Shown piece after piece: positions 44,112 to 52,295 of a stretch of 64,000 nt of DNA. This DNA is from Aquincola sp. (lineage in GTDB: Bacteria > Pseudomonadota > Gammaproteobacteria > Burkholderiales > Burkholderiaceae_C): NCBI GenBank assembly GCA_022841885.1, contig JALHQP010000002.1:1-64000 (forward strand), given 5' to 3'. Position 1 is the stretch's first letter. Every line of letters starts with the position of its first letter. Position numbers and translations under genes: made by a program. Below the pieces are notes generated by a model. It did not search any database, was not told where the DNA came from, and saw only the letters and a list, made by a program, of their open reading frames with translations.

Positions 44112-44849
44112 GTGAGTCCACTGACCTCCGCACCGCCCCCCCCCCCCGCGCGAACGAACCATCTGCTCGCGGCCCTGCCGGAGCCCGAGTGGCAGCGCTG
44201 GAGCACCGAGCTGGAGCCGGTCGTGCTGCCGCTCGGCCAGGTGCTGTACGAGTCCGGCGCCAAGATGGCGTACGTCACCTTCCCGACCACGGCCATCGTC
44301 TCGCTGCTGTACGTGATGGAGGACGGCGGCTCGGCCGAGATCGCCGTCGTCGGCAATGAGGGCATCGTCGGCATCTCGCTGTTCATGGGCGGCGAGTCGA
44401 CGCCCAGCCGCGCGGTGGTGCAGAGCGCCGGCCACGGCTACCGCATGAAGGCGCGCAACATGCTGGACGAGTTCAACCGCGGCGGCCCGGCCATGCACCT
44501 GCTGCTGCGCTACACCCAGGCCCTGATCACGCAGATGGCGCAGACTGCGGTGTGCAACCGCCATCACTCGCTCGACCAGCAGCTGTGCCGCTGGCTGCTG
44601 CTGAGCCTGGACCGCCTGCAGGGCAACGAACTCGTGATGACGCAGGAGCTGATCGCCAACATGCTCGGCGTGCGCCGCGAGGGCGTGACCGAGGGCGCGC
44701 TCAAGCTGCAGAAGGCCGGCCTGATCCGCTACTCGCGCGGCCGCATCTCGGTGCTCGACCGCCCCGGGCTCGAGCAGCGCACCTGCGAGTGCTACGGGGT
44801 GGTCAAGAAGGAATACGACCGCTTGCTGCCCGACAAGCCGGCGACCTGA
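44112..44849 (+). CDS. Crp/Fnr-family transcription regulator 1, with poly-C tract
   Basis: 245 residues from a GTG at 44112 with no clear ribosome site. Seen: a proline run encoded by 12 C, the conserved start NHLLAALPEPEWQRW, a cyclic-nucleotide-like beta-barrel (VLYESGAKMAYVTFPTTAIVSLL), dimer helix, and a Crp-type HTH with MTQELIANMLGVRREGVTEGALKLQKAG. No Cys cluster for an Fe-S centre is visible. The recognition helix (RREGVT) is nearly the same as in the second Crp protein (RRVGVT), so both may bind the same sites. See the poly-C entry for the start problem. Confidence 0.87.
   Translation: MSPLTSAPPPPPARTNHLLAALPEPEWQRWSTELEPVVLPLGQVLYESGAKMAYVTFPTTAIVSLLYVMEDGGSAEIAVVGNEGIVGISLFMGGESTPSRAVVQSAGHGYRMKARNMLDEFNRGGPAMHLLLRYTQALITQMAQTAVCNRHHSLDQQLCRWLLLSLDRLQGNELVMTQELIANMLGVRREGVTEGALKLQKAGLIRYSRGRISVLDRPGLEQRTCECYGVVKKEYDRLLPDKPAT
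44136..44147 (+). repeat. C12 homopolymer in the 5' coding end of Crp gene 1
   Basis: Twelve consecutive C directly after the first eight codons. With one C fewer, the ATG at 44084 would come into frame with the Crp coding region. Homopolymers of this length can slip during replication. Confidence 0.7.
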
Positions 44850-44875
44850 CCGCGCGGTCGATGCGCCGCGCAGTG

Positions 44876-44891
44876 TGTGCGCTGGCACACC
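44876..44891 (+). promoter_or_regulatory. Crp-like site G
   Basis: TGTGCGCTGGCACACC, overlapping the shorter symmetric GTGTGC-GCTG-GCACAC. Centred 52 bp upstream of the second Crp gene. Confidence 0.5.
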
Positions 44892-44935
44892 GACGCGCCG
44901 CAGCGCGGCATCCACAGTGCGGCGCAGACCACCCC

Positions 44936-45628
44936 ATGGCCAGCCCGCAGAACCACCTCATCGAGCGCCTGCCGCGCAAGGACCGCGCGCGCCTGCTCGC
45001 GCTGGCACAACAGGTGCCGCTGGTGATGGGCGAGGTGCTCTGCCGCCCCGGCGAGCCCACGCGCCACGTCTACTTTCCGCTCGACGGCTTCATCTCGCTG
45101 ATCGCGCCGATCGACGCCAAGCCGTCGATCGAGGTCGGCATGGTGGGCTGCGAGGGCATGCTCGGTGTGCAACTGGCGCTCGGCGTGGGAAGGATCCCGC
45201 TGCACGCGCTGGTGCAAGGCCCCGGCAGCGCCTGGCGCATCGGCACCAGCGCCTTCCGCGGCGAGCTGGCCGCCGGCGCGGCCCTGCGCCGGACGCTCGA
45301 CCAGTACGTCTACGTGCTGATGTCCCAGCTCGCGGGCGCGGCGGCCTGCCTGCGCTTCCACGAGATCGGGCCGCGCCTGGCGCGCTGGCTGCTGATGAGC
45401 CAGGACCGCGCGCACGCCGACCGCTTCCACGTCACGCACGAGTTCCTGGCCTACATGCTGGGGGTGCGCCGCGTCGGTGTCACGGCGGCCGCGGGGGCAC
45501 TGCACCGCCTGGGACTCATCGACTACCGCCGCGGCGAACTGACCGTGCTCGACCGCTGCGGCCTCGAAGCCGCCGCCTGTGACTGCTATGCCGACGACCG
45601 CAAGGTCTACGCGGACTTGCTCGGCTGA
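44936..45628 (+). CDS. Crp/Fnr-family transcription regulator 2
   Basis: 230 residues from the ATG at 44936. Seen: beta-barrel sensor domain (CRPGEPTRHVYFPLDGFISLI), dimer helix and HTH with VTHEFLAYMLGVRRVGVTAAAGALHRLG. A sister of the preceding gene, 86 bp downstream of it, with its own Crp-like site in the spacer. No Fe-S cysteine cluster. The sensor pocket departs from true CRP, so the signal may not be cAMP (inference). Confidence 0.9.
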   Translation: MASPQNHLIERLPRKDRARLLALAQQVPLVMGEVLCRPGEPTRHVYFPLDGFISLIAPIDAKPSIEVGMVGCEGMLGVQLALGVGRIPLHALVQGPGSAWRIGTSAFRGELAAGAALRRTLDQYVYVLMSQLAGAAACLRFHEIGPRLARWLLMSQDRAHADRFHVTHEFLAYMLGVRRVGVTAAAGALHRLGLIDYRRGELTVLDRCGLEAAACDCYADDRKVYADLLG

Positions 45629-45667
45629 GCCGGCGGGCGCCGGCGACGCGCGCGTTCGAAGCGGCCC

Positions 45668-47092
45668 ATGACCCGCACCCGCAAGCTCGTGATCTTTGGC
45701 CTGGCGGCACTGGCCGCCGTGGTGGGGCTCGTCGCGGTCGGGCTCGGCCTGCTGCTCGACACCGACGCCCACAAGGCCCGGCTGCAGGCGACAACGTCGC
45801 AGGCGCTGGGCCTGGAAGTCGACATCGCCGGCAGTCTGGCCCTGGATTTCTTTCCCGGACTGACCGTGACGCTGAACGACGTGCGCGTGCGCCGCCGCGA
45901 GGTGGATGTGGTGGTCGCCAGGCAGGCACGCGTCGCCGTCGACATGATGTCGCTGCTGCGCCAGCAGCCGCGCATCGGCAGGATCGAGCTGTCGCAGGCG
46001 ACCATCGTCATCGCGCGCGACCGCAGCGGCCGTTTCAGTTTCGACGACGCCCAGGCCGATGGCCAGGCCCTGCCGGCGCGGGACTGGCCCAGCGTGACGC
46101 TGACCGATGCGGCGATCACCTACGCGGATGAGCGCTTCGGCAGCCGCATCGAGGCCCGCGACTGCCGGGTCGACGTGCAAGGCCTGCGCCACGCGGGCGG
46201 CCCACGCACGGCCCTGGCCAGCGGACTGACGTTCACCGCCGCGCTGGCATGCGGGCAGGTACGCAAGGACCGGTTCAGCGCCGCCGACCTGAAGTTCACG
46301 GCCCATGCCAAGGGCGGCCTCATCGAGCTGAAGCCGTTCACGGCCAGCGTCTTCGGCACGGCGGGCAGCGGGCAGATGCGGGTGGACTTCTCGAAGCCCG
46401 TGCCGGCCTACCGGATCGTCTACACGATGCCGCAGTTCCCTGTCGAGGCGTTCTTCGCGTCGATGGCGATGAAGCCGATGGCCACGGGCCGCATGGACTT
46501 TGCGGCCGACCTGTCCACGCGAGGCAAGAGTCCGAAGGACCTGCGGCAGGGCCTCACGGGCAGACTGTCGTTGCGCGCCAAGGGGCTCATGTTCAACGGC
46601 GGCGACCTGGACCGCGAGTTCAGGCGTTTCGAATCGAGCCAGACCTTCGACCTGGTCGACATCGGTGCCGTGTTCTTTGCCGGGCCGGTCGGCCTGCTCG
46701 TGACCAAGGGCTACGACTTCGCGCGGCTGGGTCGCGGCGCGCCGGGCCGCAGCGAGATCCGCACCCTGGTGTCCGACTGGAAGGTCGAGCAGGGCGTGGC
46801 CCGGGCGCAGGACGTGGCCCTGTCGACCCAGGAGAATCGCCTCGCGCTGCAGGGTGGGCTCGACCTGGTCAACGAGCGCTTCGACGATCTGAGCATTGCG
46901 CTGATCGACGCCAAGGGCTGCGCCAAGGTGCGGCAGCAGATGCGCGGGAGCTTCCAGGCACCGGCGGTCGACAAGCCCAGCGTGCTGGCAGCCCTGACCG
47001 GGCCGGCCCTGCGCCTGCTGAAGAAGGGCAGCGACGCGCTGCGCGGCGAGCCCTGCGAGGTGTTCTACGTGGGATCGGTGGCGGCACTCTGA
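45668..47092 (+). CDS. AsmA-family protein
   Basis: 474 residues. Seen: N-terminal membrane anchor (VIFGLAALAAVVGLVAVGLGLLL), then the AsmA pattern TSQALGLEVDIAGSLALDFFPGLTVTLNDV and RIGRIELSQATIVIARDRSGRFSFDD. Members are periplasmic, beta-rich, inner-membrane-anchored proteins linked to phospholipid transport to the outer membrane. It starts 39 bp after the second Crp gene. Confidence 0.88.
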   Translation: MTRTRKLVIFGLAALAAVVGLVAVGLGLLLDTDAHKARLQATTSQALGLEVDIAGSLALDFFPGLTVTLNDVRVRRREVDVVVARQARVAVDMMSLLRQQPRIGRIELSQATIVIARDRSGRFSFDDAQADGQALPARDWPSVTLTDAAITYADERFGSRIEARDCRVDVQGLRHAGGPRTALASGLTFTAALACGQVRKDRFSAADLKFTAHAKGGLIELKPFTASVFGTAGSGQMRVDFSKPVPAYRIVYTMPQFPVEAFFASMAMKPMATGRMDFAADLSTRGKSPKDLRQGLTGRLSLRAKGLMFNGGDLDREFRRFESSQTFDLVDIGAVFFAGPVGLLVTKGYDFARLGRGAPGRSEIRTLVSDWKVEQGVARAQDVALSTQENRLALQGGLDLVNERFDDLSIALIDAKGCAKVRQQMRGSFQAPAVDKPSVLAALTGPALRLLKKGSDALRGEPCEVFYVGSVAAL

Positions 47093-47117
47093 CGAGGCGG
47101 CGACCGCGGCCGCCTTG

Positions 47118-47133
47118 TGTGCGGCAGCGAACC
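47118..47133 (+). promoter_or_regulatory. Crp-like site H
   Basis: TGTGCGGCAGCGAACC, left and right arms match the consensus except the last base. Centred 78 bp upstream of the CHRD gene. Confidence 0.5.
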
Positions 47134-47203
47134 GACCGCAGACGCAGCCCTGCACAGACTGGGCACCCGTCCCGCAACCCACCGGCACCCCGTGTCCACC
47201 GCC

Positions 47204-47704
47204 ATGATCCGCACCCACTTCGTCTCTCTCGGCGCGCCGCTCGTGGCGCTTCTGGTCCTGGGCGCGTGCGGCATGGCGCCCACGAAGACCGCGGAGCCGA
47301 TGCCGCCCATGGCACCGATGCAGCCAATGGCGATGATGTCCGTGACCAAGTCCGCCACGGCCGCGCTGTCCGGCGCGAGCGAGGTGCCGGCCGTCGTGGG
47401 CAGCGCGAGCGGCGCGGTCGATGCGAAGGTCGACCTGCAGACCCGCGTGCTGACATGGACCATCACCTACTCGGGCCTCACGGGCCCGGCCACGGGGGGC
47501 CACTTCCACGGCCCGGCCATCGCCGGCCAGAACGCCGGGGTGGTGCTGCCGCTGTCGGGCAGCCTGGCCAGCCCGATCACCGGCTCCGCCACGCTGACGG
47601 CCACGCAGATGGCCGACATGCGGGCCGGGAAGTGGTACCTCAACCTGCACACCGCCGCCCACCCCGGCGGCGAGATCCGCGGCCAGCTGTCGGTGCAGCC
47701 GTGA
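47204..47704 (+). CDS. CHRD-domain lipoprotein
   Basis: 166 residues. Seen: signal peptide with lipobox VLGAC, a Met/Pro-rich linker, then a CHRD domain (SGASEVPAVVGSASGAVDAKVD, TGGHFHGPA, HPGGEIRGQL). CHRD domains are extracytoplasmic and of unknown biochemical role in bacteria. An in-frame GTG at 47192 is an alternative start. It leads a probable pair with dodecin 58 bp downstream. Confidence 0.87.
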   Translation: MIRTHFVSLGAPLVALLVLGACGMAPTKTAEPMPPMAPMQPMAMMSVTKSATAALSGASEVPAVVGSASGAVDAKVDLQTRVLTWTITYSGLTGPATGGHFHGPAIAGQNAGVVLPLSGSLASPITGSATLTATQMADMRAGKWYLNLHTAAHPGGEIRGQLSVQP

Positions 47705-47762
47705 CCGTGCGCCCCAACCAACGTCCGCGCCCTGCCGGGCGCCCACACCTCAGGAGCACCTC

Positions 47763-47966
47763 ATGACCGTCGCACGCATCACCGAGATCAGCAGCGTCAG
47801 CAGCGTCAGTTTCCAGGACGCCATCGTCGAGGGCGTGGCGCGCGCCAACAAGACGTTGAAGAACGTCAAGGGCGCCTGGGTCAAGGACCAGGAAGTGACG
47901 ATCGACAACGGCAAGGTGACGGGCTACAAGGTGGTGCTCAAGGTCACCTTCATCCTGCAGGAGTAG
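47763..47966 (+). CDS. Dodecin
   Basis: 67 residues, the whole family length. Seen: VARITEISSVSSVSFQDAIVEGVARANKTLKNVKGAWVKDQ and a closing YKVVLKVTFILQE strand. Dodecins form dodecameric shells that store flavin or CoA. CAGGAG precedes the ATG. Confidence 0.95.
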   Translation: MTVARITEISSVSSVSFQDAIVEGVARANKTLKNVKGAWVKDQEVTIDNGKVTGYKVVLKVTFILQE

Positions 47967-47982
47967 GCCCAGGCCTGCGGTC

Positions 47983-47998
47983 TGTTCGCAGGCGAACA
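47983..47998. promoter_or_regulatory. Crp-like site B
   Basis: TGTTCGCAGGCGAACA, arms TGTTCGC/GCGAACA perfect with a 2-bp centre. It lies 17 bp after the dodecin stop and centred 159 bp before the next gene, so it could be a promoter site or, less likely, a terminator stem without T run. Confidence 0.45.
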
Positions 47999-48072
47999 CC
48001 GTGGCCATGCCGCGCCCGCTTGTAGGCGTCGTCTGTCCTGCGCACGCGGCCCTGGCCGGCAGTGGATGGTGT

Positions 48073-48088
48073 TGTGCGCTGGCAGTCC
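48073..48088 (+). promoter_or_regulatory. Crp-like site C
   Basis: TGTGCGCTGGCAGTCC: left half perfect, right half degenerate. Centred 69 bp upstream of the small gene at 48150. Confidence 0.4.
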
Positions 48089-48149
48089 AAGCCGGGCTTG
48101 GCGCCTAGACTCAAACGAGCACACCCGTGTTGTGTTCCTGGAGTCCATC

Positions 48150-48374
48150 ATGGACGTCACCTTTGCCACCGCGTCGCCGTCGTTCGAGGTCCGGTTCGAT
48201 TCGCTCTATCAGCCCGGCCACGCGCTGGCGTTTCCCTGCGATGCCGAAGGCCACGTCGACCTGGACGCCTTGAGCGAGCGGGCCCGGACCAACTACCTGT
48301 TTGCCCGCGCGATGGTCGGGCGCGAGAACTCGCTGCCCCATGTCATGACGCATGCTGCGGAGTCGATGGTCTAG
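48150..48374 (+). CDS. Small conserved hypothetical protein (74 aa)
   Basis: 74 residues from an ATG with GGAG 6 bp upstream. Seen: a compact acidic protein with FEVRFDSLYQPGHALAFPCD and LDALSERARTNYLFARAMVGRE, no signal or membrane helix. The pattern looks like a conserved small protein of this order but I know no function. It ends 26 bp before fumC. Confidence 0.7.
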   Translation: MDVTFATASPSFEVRFDSLYQPGHALAFPCDAEGHVDLDALSERARTNYLFARAMVGRENSLPHVMTHAAESMV

Positions 48375-48400
48375 CGCCGCGGCGCGCCACGCCCTGCGCC

Positions 48401-49801
48401 ATGGCCTCGCTGCGTACCGAGTCCGACAGCTTCGGCCCGATCGACGTGCCCGCCGAGGCCCTCTGGGGCGCCCAGACGGCACGCAGCCTGCGCTTCTTCG
48501 CGATCGGCGAGCAGCGCATGCCGCTGCCGCTGATTCACGCCATCGCCTGGGTCAAGTGGGCCGCCGCCGGCGTCAACCACGATTTGGGCCTGCTCGACGC
48601 GGCGAAGGCCGACGCGATCTCCGACGCGGCCGAACGGGTGGCCTCAGGCGAGTTCGACGGCGAGTTCCCGCTCTCGGTATGGCAGACCGGTTCGGGCACG
48701 CAGAGCCACATGAACGTCAACGAGGTGCTGGCGCGCCTGGCGGCGCGCACGCTCGGCGCGCCCGTGCATCCGCACGACGACGTGAACCTGGGCCAGTCGT
48801 CCAACGACGTGTTTCCGACCGCGATGCACCTGGCGCTCGCACTGCAGGCCCGGCAGCGCCTGCTGCCGGCGCTGGCCGAACTGCATGCGGCGCTGGTGGA
48901 CAAGGCCGGTGCGTTCGCGGGCGTGGTGAAGATCGGCCGCACCCATCTGCAGGACGCGACGCCGGTGACGCTGGGCCAGGAGTTCGGCGGCTACGCGGCC
49001 CAGCTCGCGCAGTGCCGCAGCCACATCGACCATGCGCTCGAAGCACTGCACCGGCTGGCCCTCGGTGGCACGGCGGTGGGCACCGGCCTGAACACGCACC
49101 CCGAGTTCGGTGTGCGCGTGGCCGCCGCGCTGGCGCGCCGGCTCGAGTTGCCGCTGGCGCAGGCAGGCAACCTGTTCGCCGCGATGGCCGGGCACGAAGC
49201 CCTGGTCGCGTTTCACGGCAGCCTGAAGGGGCTGGCCATCGCGCTGACCAAGATCGCCAACGACATCCGGCTGATGGCCAGCGGGCCGCGGGCCGGCCTG
49301 GGCGAGCTGCAGTTGCCGCAGAACGAGCCCGGCAGTTCGATCATGCCCGGCAAGGTGAACCCGACCCAGGTCGAGGCGCTGACCATGGTCTGTGCCCAGG
49401 TGATGGGCCATGACGTCGCGATCGGCTTCGCCGCCAGCCAGGGTCAGCTCGAACTCAACGTCTACCAGCCGCTGATGGCGCTCGACAGCCTGGACAGCCT
49501 GCGCCTGCTGGCCGATGCGATGTCGGGCTTCGCACGCCATTGCGTGGTCGGCATCGCGGTCGATGCCGCGCGCGTCGAGGCGTTGCTGCGAGGTTCGCTG
49601 ATGCTCGTCACGGCGCTGGCGCCGCACATTGGCTACGACCGCGCGGCGCAGGTGGCGCGGCACGCCCATGCGCACGGCGTCTCGCTGCGCGAGGCCGCGC
49701 TGGCGCTGGGCGCCGTGAGCGCAGAACAGTTCGACGCCTGGGTCGATGCGCGCGCGATGCTGGGCCCGGTGTCGTCCTACGGCGATCTCGGCGCCCCCTG
49801 A
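48401..49801 (+). CDS. fumC: Class II fumarate hydratase
   Basis: 466 residues, the usual FumC length. Seen: SVWQTGSGTQSHMNVNEVLA, the HPHDDVNLGQSSNDVFPTAMH block, KIGRTHLQDATPVTLGQEF and the signature GSSIMPGKVNP near residue 311. It interconverts fumarate and malate without an oxygen-sensitive Fe-S cluster, so it is the stress-tolerant isoenzyme, fitting this stress island. No good ribosome site precedes the ATG at 48401; translation may be coupled to the small gene upstream. Confidence 0.94.
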   Translation: MASLRTESDSFGPIDVPAEALWGAQTARSLRFFAIGEQRMPLPLIHAIAWVKWAAAGVNHDLGLLDAAKADAISDAAERVASGEFDGEFPLSVWQTGSGTQSHMNVNEVLARLAARTLGAPVHPHDDVNLGQSSNDVFPTAMHLALALQARQRLLPALAELHAALVDKAGAFAGVVKIGRTHLQDATPVTLGQEFGGYAAQLAQCRSHIDHALEALHRLALGGTAVGTGLNTHPEFGVRVAAALARRLELPLAQAGNLFAAMAGHEALVAFHGSLKGLAIALTKIANDIRLMASGPRAGLGELQLPQNEPGSSIMPGKVNPTQVEALTMVCAQVMGHDVAIGFAASQGQLELNVYQPLMALDSLDSLRLLADAMSGFARHCVVGIAVDAARVEALLRGSLMLVTALAPHIGYDRAAQVARHAHAHGVSLREAALALGAVSAEQFDAWVDARAMLGPVSSYGDLGAP

Positions 49802-49853
49802 CAGACCGGCGCGGGCCGCAAGCCCACAGTGACGGCACACCCGCGCTGCTGCC

Positions 49854-50285
49854 GTGTTCCACGCCCACCCCACCGCCCGCCACCCACTGCTGCCTGCCTT
49901 GTGCCGCTGCGTCGGGGTGCTGTCGATGCTGGCAGGCGCAGGCCCGGTGGTGGCCGATGAGGACCCGGGAGCGGCGCCGTTCGAGATCGCCACGGTTCAC
50001 GACCGCTTGCCGAGTCGGCCCGGCGCCCCGGGCACGACGACCGACCCGGGCTGGCGCCTGACCGGCCAGCGGCTGCCGCGCGCCCACGCGACGCCTGTGC
50101 ACGGACCGGGCACCGACGCGGCCGCTGCCGAGGTCGCGACCCGTGTCGGCCTGGAGTGGATGTCCGCCAAGCCGCGCCTGGGGCTGCAGCACGGCAGCGT
50201 CGGCTTGCAGCTCGACTCGGGCTACCGGATGTCGCTGCGCACGCGCCATGGCGGCTTGGCGCTGTACCTGCGCGGCAAATTCTGA
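49854..50285 (+). CDS. Putative exported protein, unknown
   Basis: 143 residues from a GTG. Seen: a hydrophobic N-terminus that could be a signal peptide (VGVLSMLAGAGPVVADED), a disordered Pro/Gly middle, and a conserved-looking C-terminal strand region VGLEWMSAKPRLGLQHGSVG and YRMSLRTRHGGLALYLRGKF. No family recognised. The start is uncertain; ribosome site is weak. Confidence 0.55.
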   Translation: MFHAHPTARHPLLPALCRCVGVLSMLAGAGPVVADEDPGAAPFEIATVHDRLPSRPGAPGTTTDPGWRLTGQRLPRAHATPVHGPGTDAAAAEVATRVGLEWMSAKPRLGLQHGSVGLQLDSGYRMSLRTRHGGLALYLRGKF

Positions 50286-50321
50286 GCCCCGCTGCGAGCG
50301 ACCCGACGATGCCCAGCACTG

Positions 50322-50337
50322 TGTTCGCCAGCGCACC
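50322..50337 (-). promoter_or_regulatory. Crp-like site D
   Basis: Reverse complement GGTGCGCTGGCGAACA. Centred 101 bp upstream of the original start (50431) of the PLD gene. Confidence 0.5.
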
Positions 50338-50430
50338 GACCGCGAGCGCAGCTCCTGTCTACGCTGGCTGCACTCGATGTGCGGCCCGCCCGGGCGCACC
50401 GCTTTCAGTCACCCACATAAAGGATCGGCC

Positions 50431-50478
50431 ATGAACCGCTCATTGGTCCTGCCGCAGCCCGGACACCAGCATCTTTGA
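50431..50478 (+). pseudogene. Frameshifted 5' end of the cardiolipin synthase gene
   Basis: An ATG at 50431 with a good AAAGGA site opens a frame that stops at 50478 after MNRSLVLPQPGHQHL. One frame over, the sequence continues DTSIFDRHLALEEAIVGSPL directly into the synthase. Removing one base in CCCGG near 50459-50462 would join them. Either a real frameshift or a sequencing error. Confidence 0.6.
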
Positions 50479-50536
50479 CCGCCACCTGGCGCTCGAGGAA
50501 GCGATCGTCGGCAGCCCGCTGACCACCGGCAACCGC

Positions 50537-51652
50537 GTGCGCCTGCTGCAGGACGGGCCGGCCACCTACGAGGCGATGTTCGCGGCCATCGCCGCAGCGC
50601 AGGACCACATCAACCTCGAGACCTACATCCTGGACGACGACGAGGTGGGCCAGCGCTTCGCGCAGGTGCTGATCGACAAGCAGAACCAGGGCGTGCAGGT
50701 GCACCTGATCCGCGACAGCGTCGGCACGCTCGGCACGCCGACGGCCTTCTTCGAGCGCCTGGCGGCCAGCGGCATCCGCGTGCTCGAGTTCAACCCCGTC
50801 AACCCGTTGACGGCCGGTCCCGATTGGGCGCTGAACCAGCGCGACCATCGCAAGCTGCTGATCGTCGACGGCCGCACGGCCATCCTCGGCGGCATCAACA
50901 TCAGCAGCGTGTACTCCGGCGGTTCGCGCCAGCTCGCCACGCGAGAGCGTCCCGACGGCCGCGTGGCCTGGCGCGACACCGACCTGCAGCTGCAGGGGCC
51001 GGTGGTGGCCGAACTGCAGAAACTGTTCATCGCCGCGTGGACCGCTCAGAAAGGCCCAACGCTGGCGTCGAAGGACTTCTTCCCACCGCCCGAGCGCGTC
51101 GGCAACGAGGTGGTGCGCGCGATCGGCAGCTCGCCCGAGGAGCCGTTCAGCCTGATCTACGCCACGCTGCTGTCGGCGATCGGCAGCGCCGAGACCAGCG
51201 TGCACCTGACCAACGCCTACTTCGTGCCCGACCCGCAGCTGCTGGCGGCGCTGGAGGCGGCCGCGGCGCGGGGCGTCGACGTCAGGCTGATCCTGCCCAG
51301 CCAGACCGACTCGTGGCTGGTGTTCCACGCCGGGCGCGACCACTACGACCGCCTGCTGCGCGCCGGTGTCAAGATCTTCGAGCGCCGTGGCGTGATCCTG
51401 CACTCCAAGACGGCGTTGATCGACGGCGTGTGGGCGACGGTGGGCTCCACCAACCTCGACTGGCGCAGCTTCCTGCACAACCACGAGCTCAACGCGGTGG
51501 TGCTGGGAACGGACTTCGGCGCCCAGCTGCAGGCCATGTTCGCACGCGACCTGGCGGCGTCCGAAGCGATCACGCTCGAGCGCTGGCGGCGGCGTGGCCC
51601 CGGCCCGCGCCTGAAGGAAGCGTTCGCGCGCGCCTGGGCCTATTGGCTGTGA
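50537..51652 (+). CDS. PLD-superfamily cardiolipin synthase (ClsB-like), 5' end apparently frameshifted
   Basis: 371 residues from the first possible GTG. Seen: two HKD catalytic motifs, HRKLLIVD near residue 104 and HSKTALID near 288, with GGINISSVYSGG and STNLDWRSFLHNHE following each. No membrane helices, as in ClsB. The family joins phosphatidyl groups to form cardiolipin. The GTG has no ribosome site; conserved N-terminal residues (FDRHLALEEAIVGSPLTTGN) lie upstream in frame but without a start, and the natural ATG at 50431 is one base out of frame. Catalytic parts are intact, so activity depends on whether the frameshift is real. Confidence 0.85.
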   Translation: MRLLQDGPATYEAMFAAIAAAQDHINLETYILDDDEVGQRFAQVLIDKQNQGVQVHLIRDSVGTLGTPTAFFERLAASGIRVLEFNPVNPLTAGPDWALNQRDHRKLLIVDGRTAILGGINISSVYSGGSRQLATRERPDGRVAWRDTDLQLQGPVVAELQKLFIAAWTAQKGPTLASKDFFPPPERVGNEVVRAIGSSPEEPFSLIYATLLSAIGSAETSVHLTNAYFVPDPQLLAALEAAAARGVDVRLILPSQTDSWLVFHAGRDHYDRLLRAGVKIFERRGVILHSKTALIDGVWATVGSTNLDWRSFLHNHELNAVVLGTDFGAQLQAMFARDLAASEAITLERWRRRGPGPRLKEAFARAWAYWL

Positions 51653-51837
51653 CGGCTGGCTGTGACGGCTCCGAGCCGGGCCCGGAGCCCGGCCTGCGCG
51701 TAGGTGCGGGACTACGGCCACCGGGGACGCGAACCGACGCCCAAGCCGGCCCTGCGCCGATGGCGAGGGCCGTCGCGTGCGTCGACAGTGGAGGTCCGGC
51801 ACTCGCACCGATTGCCACACCTATCAGAGAGCACCCC

Positions 51838-52293
51838 ATGTCCATCCGCCACCTCGCAGTTGTCTGTTCCGTCTCGGCGCTCGCGCTGGCGACGGCCTGT
51901 TCTTCCAGCCCGCCGCGCAACGAGCGCCACCTCGACGGCAGCGGCGTCGTGAGCAGCGCGACGCAGTACGGCAATGTCAGCCACATCGACATCGTGTCCG
52001 AGTCGGCGCGCACGTCCGGCGGCGGTGCGGTGATCGGTGCGGTGCTCGGCGCCGTGATCGGCAACCAGGTCGGCAGTGGCAGCGGCCGCAGCGCCGCGAC
52101 GGGTGTGGGCATGATCGGCGGCGCGGTCATCGGCAACAGCATCGAGCGGCGCAACAAGCGCGACGGCGAGGTCTATCGCGTCAGCGTGCGTCTGGACAGC
52201 GGGCGCACCGGCCAGTTCGACTACGACAGCATCGACGACCTGCGCGTCGGCGACCGCGTCAAGGTCGAAGACGGCCAGCTGCACCGCGTGTGA
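51838..52293 (+). CDS. Glycine-zipper outer-membrane lipoprotein (SlyB/17-kDa antigen-like)
   Basis: 151 residues. Seen: signal peptide with lipobox ATAC, then a glycine-zipper 2TM segment GGGAVIGAVLGAVIGNQVGSGSG, then a small beta domain YRVSVRLDSGRTGQFDYDSIDDLRVGDRVKV. The family is PhoPQ- or stress-regulated in other bacteria. It ends 2 bp before the esterase-like gene. Confidence 0.88.
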   Translation: MSIRHLAVVCSVSALALATACSSSPPRNERHLDGSGVVSSATQYGNVSHIDIVSESARTSGGGAVIGAVLGAVIGNQVGSGSGRSAATGVGMIGGAVIGNSIERRNKRDGEVYRVSVRLDSGRTGQFDYDSIDDLRVGDRVKVEDGQLHRV

Positions 52294-52295
52294 GC

